DNA of 64,000 bases, taken from Flavobacterium succinicans LMG 10402 (GTDB lineage: Bacteria > Bacteroidota > Bacteroidia > Flavobacteriales > Flavobacteriaceae). The DNA lies in the NCBI RefSeq assembly GCF_000611675.1, contig NZ_JATV01000007.1:1-64000 (forward strand), in the 5' to 3' direction. Position numbers and translations under genes: made by a program. The notes beneath the pieces are model-generated. The model was not told where the DNA came from. It ran no database searches and saw nothing but the letters and a program-made list of their open reading frames with translations. Below are positions 1-7,808 of the stretch, one piece after another (the stretch's first letter is position 1; every line of letters starts with the position of its first letter).

Positions 1-84
1 ATTGTCATAACCCTCTACTTCAAAAACCAATACACCCCAACGGTTGTAGATCTCTACGGTATTCTCTGGATAGTTTTCTATACG
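1..84 (-). pseudogene. C-terminal T9SS type B / gliding-motility sorting domain fragment
   Basis: Reading the minus strand from about 84 to 1 gives an open frame with the residues IENYPENTVEIYNRWG followed by a short VFEVEGYDN stretch. This is the typical core of the CHU_C-type domain at the C-terminus of large gliding-associated, type IX secreted surface proteins. The frame stays open at the window edge but is closed on its upstream side by an in-frame TGA at 87-85, exactly where tRNA-Phe sequence begins. The upstream part of the protein is therefore missing. It could be a real rearrangement remnant or a contig-edge misjoin, since this domain is repeated in such genomes. Confidence 0.65.
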
Positions 85-146
85 TCAGATGGTAGAGCAA
101 TGGACTGAAAATCCATGTGTCCCTGGTTCGATCCCTGGAGGTACCA
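85..146 (+). tRNA. 5'-truncated tRNA-Phe (GAA), probably non-functional
   Basis: The D-arm region from TCAGATGGTAGAGCA onward, a full anticodon stem-loop with loop CTGAAAA (anticodon GAA) and a T-arm are present. The 3' acceptor strand AGGTACC plus A ends at 146. The 5' acceptor strand and the start of the D-arm are replaced by protein-coding sequence on the other strand. The T-stem also has a central T-T mismatch (CCTGG facing CCTGG). It sits 6 bp before an intact tRNA-Leu, so it looks like the damaged first member of a tRNA pair. Confidence 0.6.
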
Positions 147-152
147 CTAATT

Positions 153-238
153 GCTCGGATGGTGAAATTGGTAGACACGCTGGACTTAAAATCCAGTGAA
201 CAGCAATGTTCGTGCGGGTTCAAGTCCCGCTCTGAGTA
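153..238 (+). tRNA. tRNA-Leu (TAA)
   Basis: An 86-nt class II tRNA. The acceptor strands GCTCGGA and TCTGAGT pair with G-T wobbles and the discriminator is A. The anticodon loop is CTTAAAA (anticodon TAA), the variable arm is long as in leucine tRNAs, and the T-arm carries GGTTCAAGTCC. CCA is not encoded. A terminator hairpin follows within 20 bp. Confidence 0.95.
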
Positions 239-250
239 CAAAAACAAAAA

Positions 251-286
251 AAAAACTCCATTAGAGAACCTCTAATGGAGTTTTTT
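251..286 (+). terminator. Rho-independent terminator after the tRNA pair
   Basis: An 11-bp perfect stem (CTCCATTAGAG, 256-266, with CTCTAATGGAG, 270-280) and a 3-nt loop are followed by six T residues. An A-run precedes the stem, so it may work in both directions, ending tRNA-Leu transcription on the plus strand. Confidence 0.85.
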
Positions 287-320
287 GGTTGTAACAATGC
301 CTATAAATAGGCCCATTGTA

Positions 321-400
321 GCTCCTTAACCCCGATAGCAGCGGTATCCTTGCTTGGGCGAATAAAGCCCAAGCAAGATTTAGAGGATAGCGGGAACCCT
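321..400 (+). repeat. Dispersed hairpin element, copy A
   Basis: A conserved left block (CCCCGATAGCAGCGGTATCC) is followed by a hairpin with 11-bp arms (349-359 and 367-377), then a right block around GAGGATAGCGGGA. The same left block, variable hairpin and right block recur near 18.3 kb and, inverted, near 52.3 kb. No coding potential is seen. It lies between the tRNA terminator and the 3' end of the E1 gene. Confidence 0.65.
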
Positions 401-445
401 ATTCACTGAAAATGCCTTTTGTGGGGGTTACTTATTATTTTAGAA

Positions 446-2422
446 TTAATACTCGATTAAATCCAGCAATTCTTTTTCGAATCTGCCTTTAGGTAAGTAT
501 TGGTCTTCTAGTGCTTTGGTAAAAGGAATAGGCGAATCCAAACTGGCTACTCGTTTTACTGGCGCATCCAAATACTCAAAGCAATTTTCCATAATCAATG
601 CGGACAAATCACTTGCAATTCCGCCAAAAAGACTGTCTTCTTGAACAATAATGGCTTTTCCTGTTTTCTTTACAGAAGAAAAAATGGTTTCGGTGTCCAA
701 CGGTTGCAAGGTTCGTAAGTCAATCACATCGGCACTAAGCTGTGGATTTTTATCTAAGGTTTCCAATGCCCAATGAACAGTAGCTCCAAAAGCAATAATG
801 GTGATTTGATTACCTTCTTTCAAAAGAGCTGCTTTACCTAAAGGAAGCGTGTAATACTCTTTTGGAACCTCTTGATAAACAGAACGGTATAATAATTTAT
901 GTTCGAAAAATAAAACCGGATTAGGGTCATTAATGGATTCGTTTAGTAAACCTTTGGCGTCATAAGGAAAAGCCGGATACACTACTTTCAAACCTGGTGT
1001 TTTGGTAAACCAAGCTTCATTGGTTTGAGAATGAAACGGTCCAGCTTGTGTTCCTCCACCGCAAGGCATGCGGACAACAACATCGGCTTTTTCCAGCCAA
1101 CGATAATGCGATTTAGCCAAAAGATTTACTATTGGATTAAAACCTGTAGATACAAAATCTGCAAATTGCATTTCCATGATGGCTTTGTATCCATTAATTG
1201 ACAATCCCATAGCCGCTGAGACCACTGCACTTTCGCAAATAGGGGTATTTCGAACGCGTTCTTTACCAAATTCAGCCACAAAACCATCAGTTATTTTAAA
1301 AGCACCACCATATTCAGCAATATCTTGCCCCATGATAACAGAGTTTTCATAGCGCTGCATGGATTGTCTTAATCCTTGACTAATGGCATCTATAAAACGA
1401 ATATTTTCGGTAGCTCCTGAAGGTTCAACAATTTCTGCAACGTAGGGTTTATAAACATCATTTAACTCTTCGTCGAAACTAGCTTCAATTTCCGGTTCGG
1501 CATTCGCCAAAGCCCAATCGGTATCGATTTCCTGTTTTATTTTTGCTTTGATTTCAGCATCTTCTGCTTCTGTAAGAATGCCATTTTGAAGTAAAAAGTC
1601 TTTATAATTCGCAACAGGGTCTTTCACTGCCCATAAATCCATCAATTCTTGCGGCACATATTTAGTACCGCTTGCTTCTTCGTGACCTCGCATTCTAAAG
1701 GTTTTAAATTCTAGTAAAATAGGACGAGGACGTTCAACCATCGAGGCTTTTAATTCACTAATCAAAGTAAAAACTTCCAAAATATTATTACCATCCACAA
1801 TATGGCTTTCCATTCCGTAACCTTTTCCTTTGTCGGCTAAATTTTCACAACGGTATTGTTCATTAGTTGGCGTAGAAAGGCCATAACCATTGTTTTCAAT
1901 GACAAAAAGAACGGGTAAATCCCAAACAGCGGCAATATTTAAAGCTTCGTGAAAGTCTCCTTCACTTGTCGCTCCTTCACCTGTAAAAACGGCTGTAATT
2001 TTATTGTTTTTTTTCAAAGTATTGGCCAGAGCAATCCCATCGGCCACCCCTAATTGAGGTCCCAAATGCGAAATCATTCCAATAATTTTATATTCTTGGG
2101 TACCGAAGTGAAAACTGCGATCTCTACCTTTTGTAAAACCATTTGCTTTACCTTGCCATTGAGAAAATAATCGGTGTAATGGAATAGCTCTTCCTGTAAA
2201 AACTCCTAAATTTCTATGCATTGGCAAAATATACTCATCTTGGTCTAAAGCAGCGGTAATACCTACAGCAATTGCTTCTTGACCAATGCCTGAAAACCAT
2301 TTAGACACTTTACCTTGTCTTATAAGAATGAGCATTTTCTCCTCGATTAATCTGGGAAGTAGTATTTTCTTATAGAGACTAATTAATTGATCGTTGGTAA
2401 GTTGCTTTATGTCAAAAATCAT
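446..2422 (-). CDS. Fused alpha/beta E1 component of a branched-chain or related 2-oxo acid dehydrogenase
   Basis: This 658-residue protein joins two chains that are separate in most bacteria. Residues 1 to about 330 are the thiamine-diphosphate-binding E1 alpha part: GEG at 148-150 and NN at 177-178 match the GDG...NN cofactor motif. Residues about 340 to 658 are the transketolase-like E1 beta part (MGQDIAEYGGAF, then the C-terminal transketolase domain). It decarboxylates a 2-oxo acid and passes the acyl group to a lipoylated E2. Single-chain E1 alpha/beta proteins of this size are common in Flavobacteriia. Branched-chain substrates are the most likely, but sequence alone does not fix the substrate. 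It is transcribed away from the oxygenase gene. Confidence 0.9.
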   Translation of the reverse strand: MIFDIKQLTNDQLISLYKKILLPRLIEEKMLILIRQGKVSKWFSGIGQEAIAVGITAALDQDEYILPMHRNLGVFTGRAIPLHRLFSQWQGKANGFTKGRDRSFHFGTQEYKIIGMISHLGPQLGVADGIALANTLKKNNKITAVFTGEGATSEGDFHEALNIAAVWDLPVLFVIENNGYGLSTPTNEQYRCENLADKGKGYGMESHIVDGNNILEVFTLISELKASMVERPRPILLEFKTFRMRGHEEASGTKYVPQELMDLWAVKDPVANYKDFLLQNGILTEAEDAEIKAKIKQEIDTDWALANAEPEIEASFDEELNDVYKPYVAEIVEPSGATENIRFIDAISQGLRQSMQRYENSVIMGQDIAEYGGAFKITDGFVAEFGKERVRNTPICESAVVSAAMGLSINGYKAIMEMQFADFVSTGFNPIVNLLAKSHYRWLEKADVVVRMPCGGGTQAGPFHSQTNEAWFTKTPGLKVVYPAFPYDAKGLLNESINDPNPVLFFEHKLLYRSVYQEVPKEYYTLPLGKAALLKEGNQITIIAFGATVHWALETLDKNPQLSADVIDLRTLQPLDTETIFSSVKKTGKAIIVQEDSLFGGIASDLSALIMENCFEYLDAPVKRVASLDSPIPFTKALEDQYLPKGRFEKELLDLIEY

Positions 2423-2539
2423 TTGTTTTTAGGTTTTAGATAGTTTTCAAAGATATAAAAATATAACAGTTTCTTGTTTTTTTGTTATATTTTTTAGTTC
2501 TGATTTGGATTAATTAAAATTACAAATCAAAATATTCTT

Positions 2540-2547
2540 TACATTTG
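2540..2547 (+). promoter_or_regulatory. Bacteroidota -7 promoter element (TACATTTG)
   Basis: A perfect TAnnTTTG element lies 48 bp before the ATG at 2595. The upstream GTG at 2547 overlaps this element, which argues for the internal ATG as the true start of the oxygenase. No convincing -33 box was found at the usual spacing. Confidence 0.6.
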
Positions 2548-2594
2548 TGCTTAGAAGTTTTAAAAAGCTTCTAAATTATCAAAATTCAAATAAT

Positions 2595-3548
2595 ATGCAA
2601 AACATTCCTAGTGTTGACTTGCGTGATTTCCTTTCGGATGACCCGAAACGTAAACAAAAATTTGTAAATGAAATCGGAACCGCTTACGAAGAAATAGGCT
2701 TCGTAGCATTAAAAGGTCATTTTTTGAATGACGAATTAGTGGAGAACTTGTATACCGAAGTTCGTAACTTTTTTACACTTCCTCTCGAAGTAAAAGAAAA
2801 ATATGAAATTCCAGGTATTGGTGGGCAAAGGGGCTATATTTCTTTTGGAAAAGAACATGCCAAAGGACGCTCAGCTGGAGATTTGAAAGAATTTTGGCAT
2901 TTTGGCCAATATGTAAGCGAAGGTTCAAAATACGCTGGTGAATATCCTGCCAATGTTGAAGTTTCAGAATTAGCCAATTTTAATACAGTTGGAAAAGAAG
3001 CCTATCAAATGTTGGAGAAAACCGGAGTTTATGTTCTAAGAGCATTAGCCTTGTTTATTGGATTGGATGAATTTTATTTTGACCAATACGTAAAAGATGG
3101 TAATAGCATTTTACGACCTATTCATTATCCTCCAATTACAGATGAGCCAAAAGACGGCGCAGTTCGTGCAGCAGCTCACGGAGATATTAATTTGATTACC
3201 CTATTAATGGGTGCTCAAGGAAAAGGGTTGCAAGTGCAAAATCACGATGGCGAATGGATTGATGCTATGGCACAACCTGACGAATTAATGATTAATGTTG
3301 GTGATATGTTATCCCGTCACACCAATAATCGTTTGAAATCAACGATTCATCAAGTAGTGAATCCACCAAGAGAATTATGGGGAACCTCACGTTATTCTAT
3401 TCCGTTTTTCATGCATCCTGTTAGCGATATGAAACTAAATTGCTTGGAAAATTGTATCGATGATCAACACCCTAAATTGTTTGATGATATCACTGCTGGC
3501 GATTATTTATATGAGCGTTTGGTGGATTTGGGTTTAATCAAAAAATAA
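2595..3548 (+). CDS. Isopenicillin-N-synthase-family 2-oxoglutarate/Fe(II) oxygenase
   Basis: A 317-residue soluble oxygenase of the IPNS/2OG-Fe(II) type. The iron ligands are visible as H195-x-D197 and H252, and the co-substrate carboxylate motif as R266-x-S268 (RYS). The N-terminal half is the usual non-haem dioxygenase cap region. I use the ATG at 2595 because the longer frame starts at a GTG inside the promoter. Such proteins are widespread single genes in Flavobacteria. The substrate is unknown and antibiotic synthesis should not be assumed. It is followed by its own hairpin terminator and by the GxxExxY cassette. Confidence 0.88.
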   Translation: MQNIPSVDLRDFLSDDPKRKQKFVNEIGTAYEEIGFVALKGHFLNDELVENLYTEVRNFFTLPLEVKEKYEIPGIGGQRGYISFGKEHAKGRSAGDLKEFWHFGQYVSEGSKYAGEYPANVEVSELANFNTVGKEAYQMLEKTGVYVLRALALFIGLDEFYFDQYVKDGNSILRPIHYPPITDEPKDGAVRAAAHGDINLITLLMGAQGKGLQVQNHDGEWIDAMAQPDELMINVGDMLSRHTNNRLKSTIHQVVNPPRELWGTSRYSIPFFMHPVSDMKLNCLENCIDDQHPKLFDDITAGDYLYERLVDLGLIKK

Positions 3549-3569
3549 TTTTTACTTTTATACAATACA

Positions 3570-3600
3570 AAAGATGTCAAGCTCGCTTGATGTCTTTTTG
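3570..3600 (+). terminator. Terminator after the oxygenase gene
   Basis: A 13-bp stem (3570-3582 with 3585-3597, two G-T pairs, very short apical loop) is followed by a T-rich run. It separates the oxygenase from the inverted-repeat cassette. Confidence 0.65.
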
Positions 3601-3616
3601 TTTTTATAAAAAAAAG

Positions 3617-3645
3617 GAACGCGGATAACGCAGATTTTACAGATT
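3617..3645 (+). repeat. Left inverted repeat of the GxxExxY cassette
   Basis: This 29-bp block begins GAACGCGGATAACGCAGAT. Compared with the reverse complement of 4058-4086 it matches at 24 of 29 positions. The pair encloses a single gene. No clear target-site duplication is seen outside the repeats; both flanks are A-rich. Confidence 0.75.
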
Positions 3646-3664
3646 TGCGCAGATTAATTTATTT

Positions 3665-4048
3665 ATGAGTAGTATTTTACATCAAGAATTAACCAAATCA
3701 ATATTAAAGATATTTTTTGAAGTTTATAATGAGTTAGGATACGGTTTTCTAGAAAGAGTGTATCAAAATGCTTTGTATTATGAACTTAAAGCAAATGGAT
3801 TTCACGTTGAAGCTCAAAAGAAAATCAAAGTTTATTATAAAGAGATTGAAGTTGGGGATTATTTTGCTGACATTATTGTAAATGATTTAGTAATTTTAGA
3901 ATTAAAAGCGCAAGATTATTTGGTTGAAGCGAATGAATTTCAAATACTGAATTATTTAAAAGCAACTTCGTGTGAAGTTGGTTTGCTTTTAAATTTTGGC
4001 AAAAAACCTGAATTCATTAGAAAAGTATATCAAAATAATAGAAAATAA
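3665..4048 (+). CDS. GxxExxY-family protein (PD-(D/E)XK nuclease-like fold)
   Basis: A 127-residue protein carrying the family motif GFLERVY (G27, E30, Y33). It also has a nuclease-like core, with D69 in a FADIIV strand and E79-x-K81 in LELKA, matching the PD-(D/E)XK pattern. This suggests a nuclease-related or Cas4/RecB-like fold, but no activity is established for the family. There is no signal peptide or membrane segment. The gene is alone between two inverted 29-bp repeats, 20 bp after the left one and 9 bp before the right one, as if carried by a small element. The ATG at 3665 follows directly after the left repeat region. Confidence 0.85.
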   Translation: MSSILHQELTKSILKIFFEVYNELGYGFLERVYQNALYYELKANGFHVEAQKKIKVYYKEIEVGDYFADIIVNDLVILELKAQDYLVEANEFQILNYLKATSCEVGLLLNFGKKPEFIRKVYQNNRK

Positions 4049-4057
4049 GACTTCATA

Positions 4058-4086
4058 AATCTGAAAAATCCGCGGCATCAGCGTTC
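4058..4086 (-). repeat. Right inverted repeat of the GxxExxY cassette
   Basis: Read on the minus strand it begins GAACGCTGATGCCGCGGAT and matches the left repeat (3617-3645) at 24 of 29 positions. Together they define a 470-bp unit. Confidence 0.75.
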
Positions 4087-4112
4087 AAAAACATACACAA
4101 AACACACAAAAA

Positions 4113-4442
4113 ATGGATTTACAAGACCAATTAAAACATCTTTTTCCAGATCATCAACCCCTTCCTGACGAACCCATTGAGGAAGTAGCGCACGAATTGT
4201 ACGTGCAAAAAGAACCGATGATTTGTAAATACGAAAAACGAAAAGGCAAAGCCACCACGATTATAGAAGGCTACGAAGGAAGCGATGAAGATTTCAAAAT
4301 TCTAGCCAAAGAAATAAAAACAAAATTGAGTGTTGGCGGTACTTTCAAAGAAGGAGCAATTATCATTCAAGGGGATTACCGCGATAAGATAATGGCTATT
4401 TTAAAGGAAAAAGGCTTTAAAACAAAAAGAGTTGGAGGGTAA
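4113..4442 (+). CDS. SUI1/YciH-type translation initiation factor-like protein
   Basis: A 109-residue protein whose second half is the SUI1/eIF1 fold: the basic KRKGKATTIIEGYEG segment is followed by LAKEIKTKLSVGGTFKEGAIIIQGD and a lysine-rich tail. Bacterial YciH-like proteins bind the small ribosomal subunit and are thought to affect start-site fidelity, especially under stress. The length and C-terminal position of the domain are normal for the family. It lies just downstream of the right repeat of the GxxExxY unit, whose presence may have changed its upstream region. No signal peptide is present. Confidence 0.9.
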   Translation: MDLQDQLKHLFPDHQPLPDEPIEEVAHELYVQKEPMICKYEKRKGKATTIIEGYEGSDEDFKILAKEIKTKLSVGGTFKEGAIIIQGDYRDKIMAILKEKGFKTKRVGG

Positions 4443-4589
4443 ATAGTAAGTGTTCAGTATGCAGCTTTTAGTGTTCAGTTTCATAGATAAAAAACACAAA
4501 AGCACGTACTCTAGTCTTCATAATGTAGGCTTTAGTGCTCATTTTAATAACATTAAACGATTAAACCTTAAACAATTTAAACATAGGTT

Positions 4590-5456
4590 ATGATAAAAGA
4601 TTCCGAATTAATACTCAACCCTGATGGTAGTGTGTATCATCTTAACTTAAAGCCAGAACAAATTGCAACAACAATTCTGTTTGTAGGCGATCAAGATCGT
4701 GTAGAAAAAATCACTAAGCACTTTGATGCTATTGAGTTTACCGTTCAAAAAAGAGAATTCAAAACGCAAACTGGTACCTATAAAGGCAAGCGAATTAGTG
4801 TGATTTCTACTGGAATTGGTCCAGATAATATAGATATTGTACTCAATGAACTCGACGCTTTAGTCAATATCGATTTAAAAACCAGAAAGATAAAAGACAC
4901 CCTAACAGCGTTACGAATCATCAGAATTGGAACTTCAGGTTCTCTGCAAGCTGATATCCCAGTAGATCATTTTGTGATGGCGCAATACGGACTAGGATTA
5001 GACAATATGCTTCGCTCTTATTTGATTGATTCAATTTCTGAGACTCGTTTGGAAAAAGCCTTTATCGAACAAACCCACTGGGATTTGAAAAAAGGAACGC
5101 CTTATGTTATAGGTTGTTCCACTGAGTTGGAGCAATTAATTGCAAGTGAACAAATTCATAAAGGAATTACGGCAACGGCTGGTGGTTTTTATGGTCCACA
5201 AGGACGTGTGTTGCGTTTAGGAATTCAAGATTCAGCATTGAATTCTAAAATGGATTCCTTTAGTTTTGAAGGGCATCGCATTACCAATCTAGAAATGGAA
5301 ACCAGTGCTATTTATGGACTAGGTAAATTACTAGGACATCATTGCTTATCTATGAATGCCATCATTGCCAACCGCGCGAACGGAACTTTTAGCCAAGATC
5401 CTTATAAAGCCGTAGACGAACTTATTTTGTATACGCTCAATAAACTAGCCCAATAA
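4590..5456 (+). CDS. Nucleoside phosphorylase (uridine/purine nucleoside phosphorylase-like)
   Basis: A 288-residue cytosolic enzyme of the nucleoside phosphorylase/MTAN fold. Visible elements are the phosphate-site GDQDRVEKI near the N-terminus, the strand VISTGIGPDNIDIVLNEL, the RIGTSGSLQ segment, and the nucleoside-binding NLEMETSAIYGLG (the EMET motif). It would split a nucleoside with phosphate to base and ribose-1-phosphate in salvage. Uridine is the likeliest substrate, but purine nucleosides cannot be excluded. It starts a close-packed run: the GNAT gene follows after 9 bp and the binding-protein gene is immediately adjacent after that. Confidence 0.85.
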   Translation: MIKDSELILNPDGSVYHLNLKPEQIATTILFVGDQDRVEKITKHFDAIEFTVQKREFKTQTGTYKGKRISVISTGIGPDNIDIVLNELDALVNIDLKTRKIKDTLTALRIIRIGTSGSLQADIPVDHFVMAQYGLGLDNMLRSYLIDSISETRLEKAFIEQTHWDLKKGTPYVIGCSTELEQLIASEQIHKGITATAGGFYGPQGRVLRLGIQDSALNSKMDSFSFEGHRITNLEMETSAIYGLGKLLGHHCLSMNAIIANRANGTFSQDPYKAVDELILYTLNKLAQ

Positions 5457-5465
5457 TTACCACAA

Positions 5466-6002
5466 ATGGATGTACTTCTCGAAACTGACCGATTAATTCT
5501 TCGCCCATTTACGCTTGACGATGCCGAAGCTATGTTTGTTATGGATTCCAATCCTATTGTCCACAAATATTTATGGAACAAACCCGTTCAAAATATTACA
5601 GAAATCTATCCGGTGATTGAATCGCTTCAAAAACAATATGCAACTAATAAAATTGGCCGTTTTGCTACTTTTTTAAAAGATGATGGGCAGTTCATCGGTT
5701 GGACAGGTATTAAGTTCATCAACGACCATATAGAAAACGGAAACACCAATTTTTACGATTATGGATACCGCTTGGACGAGCGCTTTTGGAACAAAGGCTA
5801 CGCCACCGAAGCCACAAAATTTTGGCTGGAGTATGGTTTTAATGAAATGAAGATAAAAGAGATGAATGCTTACACCCACGCCCAAAATGGTGCTTCCAAT
5901 CATATCCTAAGCAAATGTGGTATGCAATTTATAGAAGAATATACGGCTGAAGATGGCATCAATTGGAAATGGTGGCAACTATTGAATCCAAATCAAAAAT
6001 AA
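5466..6002 (+). CDS. GNAT acetyltransferase (RimJ/RimL type)
   Basis: This 178-residue protein starts with LLETDRLILRPFTLDDAEAMF, the usual opening of RimJ/RimL-like N-acetyltransferases. It has the acetyl-CoA-binding segment DERFWNKGYATEATKFWLEYGF, close to the R/Q-x-x-G-x-A loop, and ends with the typical NxASNHILSKCGM helix. It probably acetylates an amine or protein N-terminus using acetyl-CoA; the acceptor is unknown. It is co-directional and tightly spaced with the phosphorylase before it (9 bp) and the binding protein after it (0 bp), so the three are probably co-transcribed. Confidence 0.88.
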   Translation: MDVLLETDRLILRPFTLDDAEAMFVMDSNPIVHKYLWNKPVQNITEIYPVIESLQKQYATNKIGRFATFLKDDGQFIGWTGIKFINDHIENGNTNFYDYGYRLDERFWNKGYATEATKFWLEYGFNEMKIKEMNAYTHAQNGASNHILSKCGMQFIEEYTAEDGINWKWWQLLNPNQK

Positions 6003-6854
6003 ATGACAACAATACGAATAGCTGGTGTTCCAGAACATTTTAATCTGCCTTGGCACTTAGCCATTGAAAATGGAGATTTTAAAAAAGCAGCCATCGACTT
6101 GCAATGGACAGATGTTCCAGAGGGTACAGGTAAAATGTGCCAAATGCTTCGCGATGGAAGTACGGATATTGCTATTATTTTAACCGAAGGTATCGTAAAA
6201 GATATTACCGCTGGAAATCCTGCAAAAATCGTTCAAGTGTATGTTGAAACTCCATTAATTTGGGGAATTCATGTGGCAGCCCAATCCAAATACAAGACCT
6301 TAGCCCAACTTGAAGGCACGAAAGCCGCCATTTCAAGAATAGGTTCTGGTTCTCAATTAATGGCCTATGTCAATGCTGGTAATCAAAAATGGGACGCTAA
6401 TTCCTTGTCATTTGAAATTGTCAATACGATTGATGGAGCTGTCATTGCTTTGACCGAAGGTACGGCTGATTATTTTATGTGGGAAAGATTCATGACGCAA
6501 CCTCTTGTTGACAAAGGAATTTTTAGGAGAATCGCTGATTGTCCCACACCTTGGCCTTGTTTTGTTATTGCAGTTCGAGACGAAATTTTAGACCAAAACC
6601 CAAATGTGATTACCAAAATTCTAGAAATAATCAACCATAATACGTCACAATTTAAATTGATACCTAACATTATCACAAAGCTTGCGTCACGCTATCATCA
6701 AAAAGAAGAAGATCTTGAAAAATGGTTAGCTTTAACCGAATGGTCGCAAAAACAACTAAGTAAAAATGTGTTAAACAATGTCCAAAATCAATTATTGAAA
6801 CTCGGAATTATTGATAAAACAAGTACATTTGCTGCTATAGTAAAAGAGGTATAA
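6003..6854 (+). CDS. ABC-transporter-type substrate-binding protein without signal peptide (NMT1/SsuA-like)
   Basis: A 283-residue periplasmic-binding-protein-like fold: IRIAGVPEHFNLPWHLAIENGDFKKAAIDLQW opens like SsuA/ThiY/NMT1 proteins, and GTADYFMWERF and TPWPCFVIAVRDE belong to the second lobe. The N-terminus starts directly with the first beta strand and shows no signal peptide or lipobox. It therefore seems to act in the cytoplasm or needs another export route. No permease or ATPase gene lies nearby. The ATG begins at the base after the GNAT stop codon, implying translational coupling. Its ligand cannot be deduced. Confidence 0.8.
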   Translation: MTTIRIAGVPEHFNLPWHLAIENGDFKKAAIDLQWTDVPEGTGKMCQMLRDGSTDIAIILTEGIVKDITAGNPAKIVQVYVETPLIWGIHVAAQSKYKTLAQLEGTKAAISRIGSGSQLMAYVNAGNQKWDANSLSFEIVNTIDGAVIALTEGTADYFMWERFMTQPLVDKGIFRRIADCPTPWPCFVIAVRDEILDQNPNVITKILEIINHNTSQFKLIPNIITKLASRYHQKEEDLEKWLALTEWSQKQLSKNVLNNVQNQLLKLGIIDKTSTFAAIVKEV

Positions 6855-6874
6855 TCGTACTGCTTTTCAATGAT

Positions 6875-7807
6875 ATGATAGCACCTAAAAAAATTGATGT
6901 CACAAAGCTGAAAACCCAACTACAAGTCAAGAAACCTTGGGATGTTGTGCTTATATCTATTTTAAATTTAATTATTACATTTCCTGTTTTTATTATTATA
7001 CATCACAATGTAATTGATCCAGATTGGGCTTTTAATCTTGATAGACTACTTATTTTTGCATTGGTTTTTATGGTGATTCATTTTATATTGAATGCGATGA
7101 AAACACTGACCTTAATAGTGATTATTCTGTATTTTTTTGTGCTAATTTATGGAAGTGTTTTTGGAAATTATGGTTTTGAAAGTATAGTAGAAGACTATAA
7201 TTCAATGGTATACACTATGTCCGATAGCCCTTATCCTCAAGATATTATTGTGGCAAAACTCCTTCCTTTTCCTAATAAAACAAAAATTAGACGCGCTATT
7301 GAATACCAAAGCCCTAAGGTTAGGAATTTTGCGGTAATGGCTACAAGTAAGCATTTTAAAAGCATTAAAGGCTACTCTGATTATAGAACCATAATACAAT
7401 GTTTTGCAGTGTTCAAAGAAATCAATGCGCGTTGGAATTATGTACATGATCCCAAAGATGGCGATTATATTGCGACAGCTACAGAATCCTTGCTCTATTT
7501 TTCCGGGGATTGTGACGATCACTCCATTTTGATGGCTGCTTGCGTTCGAGCTATTGGTGGCACTCCACGACTTATTCATACCAAAGGGCATATTTACCCG
7601 GAAATTTTAATTGGCACCAAAGAAGATTTAGAAAAAGTAAATTATTTGATTAAAAACGAATTATTTCCTAAGGAGAGTGCTAACAAAGAAATCCATTACC
7701 ATATTGATGAACGAGGGCAGGTTTGGATGAATTTGGATTATACGGCAAAATATCCTGGAGGACCATTTTTATCAGAGGAAATTTTAGGTGCTTTGACTTT
7801 GATATAG
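6875..7807 (+). CDS. Membrane-anchored transglutaminase-like protein
   Basis: A 310-residue protein with two or three membrane-spanning segments (about 25-45, 57-72 and 78-95) followed by a soluble transglutaminase-like domain. The cysteine-protease-type site is visible as GDCDDHS (C213), then H239 in TKGHIYPE and an Asp in WMNLDYTA, consistent with a Cys-His-Asp triad. The domain may act as a peptidase or amidase rather than a crosslinker. It starts 20 bp after the binding-protein gene and converges on the beta-lactamase-like gene with only 1 bp between them. Confidence 0.75.
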   Translation: MIAPKKIDVTKLKTQLQVKKPWDVVLISILNLIITFPVFIIIHHNVIDPDWAFNLDRLLIFALVFMVIHFILNAMKTLTLIVIILYFFVLIYGSVFGNYGFESIVEDYNSMVYTMSDSPYPQDIIVAKLLPFPNKTKIRRAIEYQSPKVRNFAVMATSKHFKSIKGYSDYRTIIQCFAVFKEINARWNYVHDPKDGDYIATATESLLYFSGDCDDHSILMAACVRAIGGTPRLIHTKGHIYPEILIGTKEDLEKVNYLIKNELFPKESANKEIHYHIDERGQVWMNLDYTAKYPGGPFLSEEILGALTLI

Positions 7808-7808
7808 A

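Noticed and set aside
2547..2594. Sixteen-codon extension of the oxygenase from a GTG
   Set aside because: The GTG is the last base of a -7 promoter element; the ATG at 2595 gives a normal family start.
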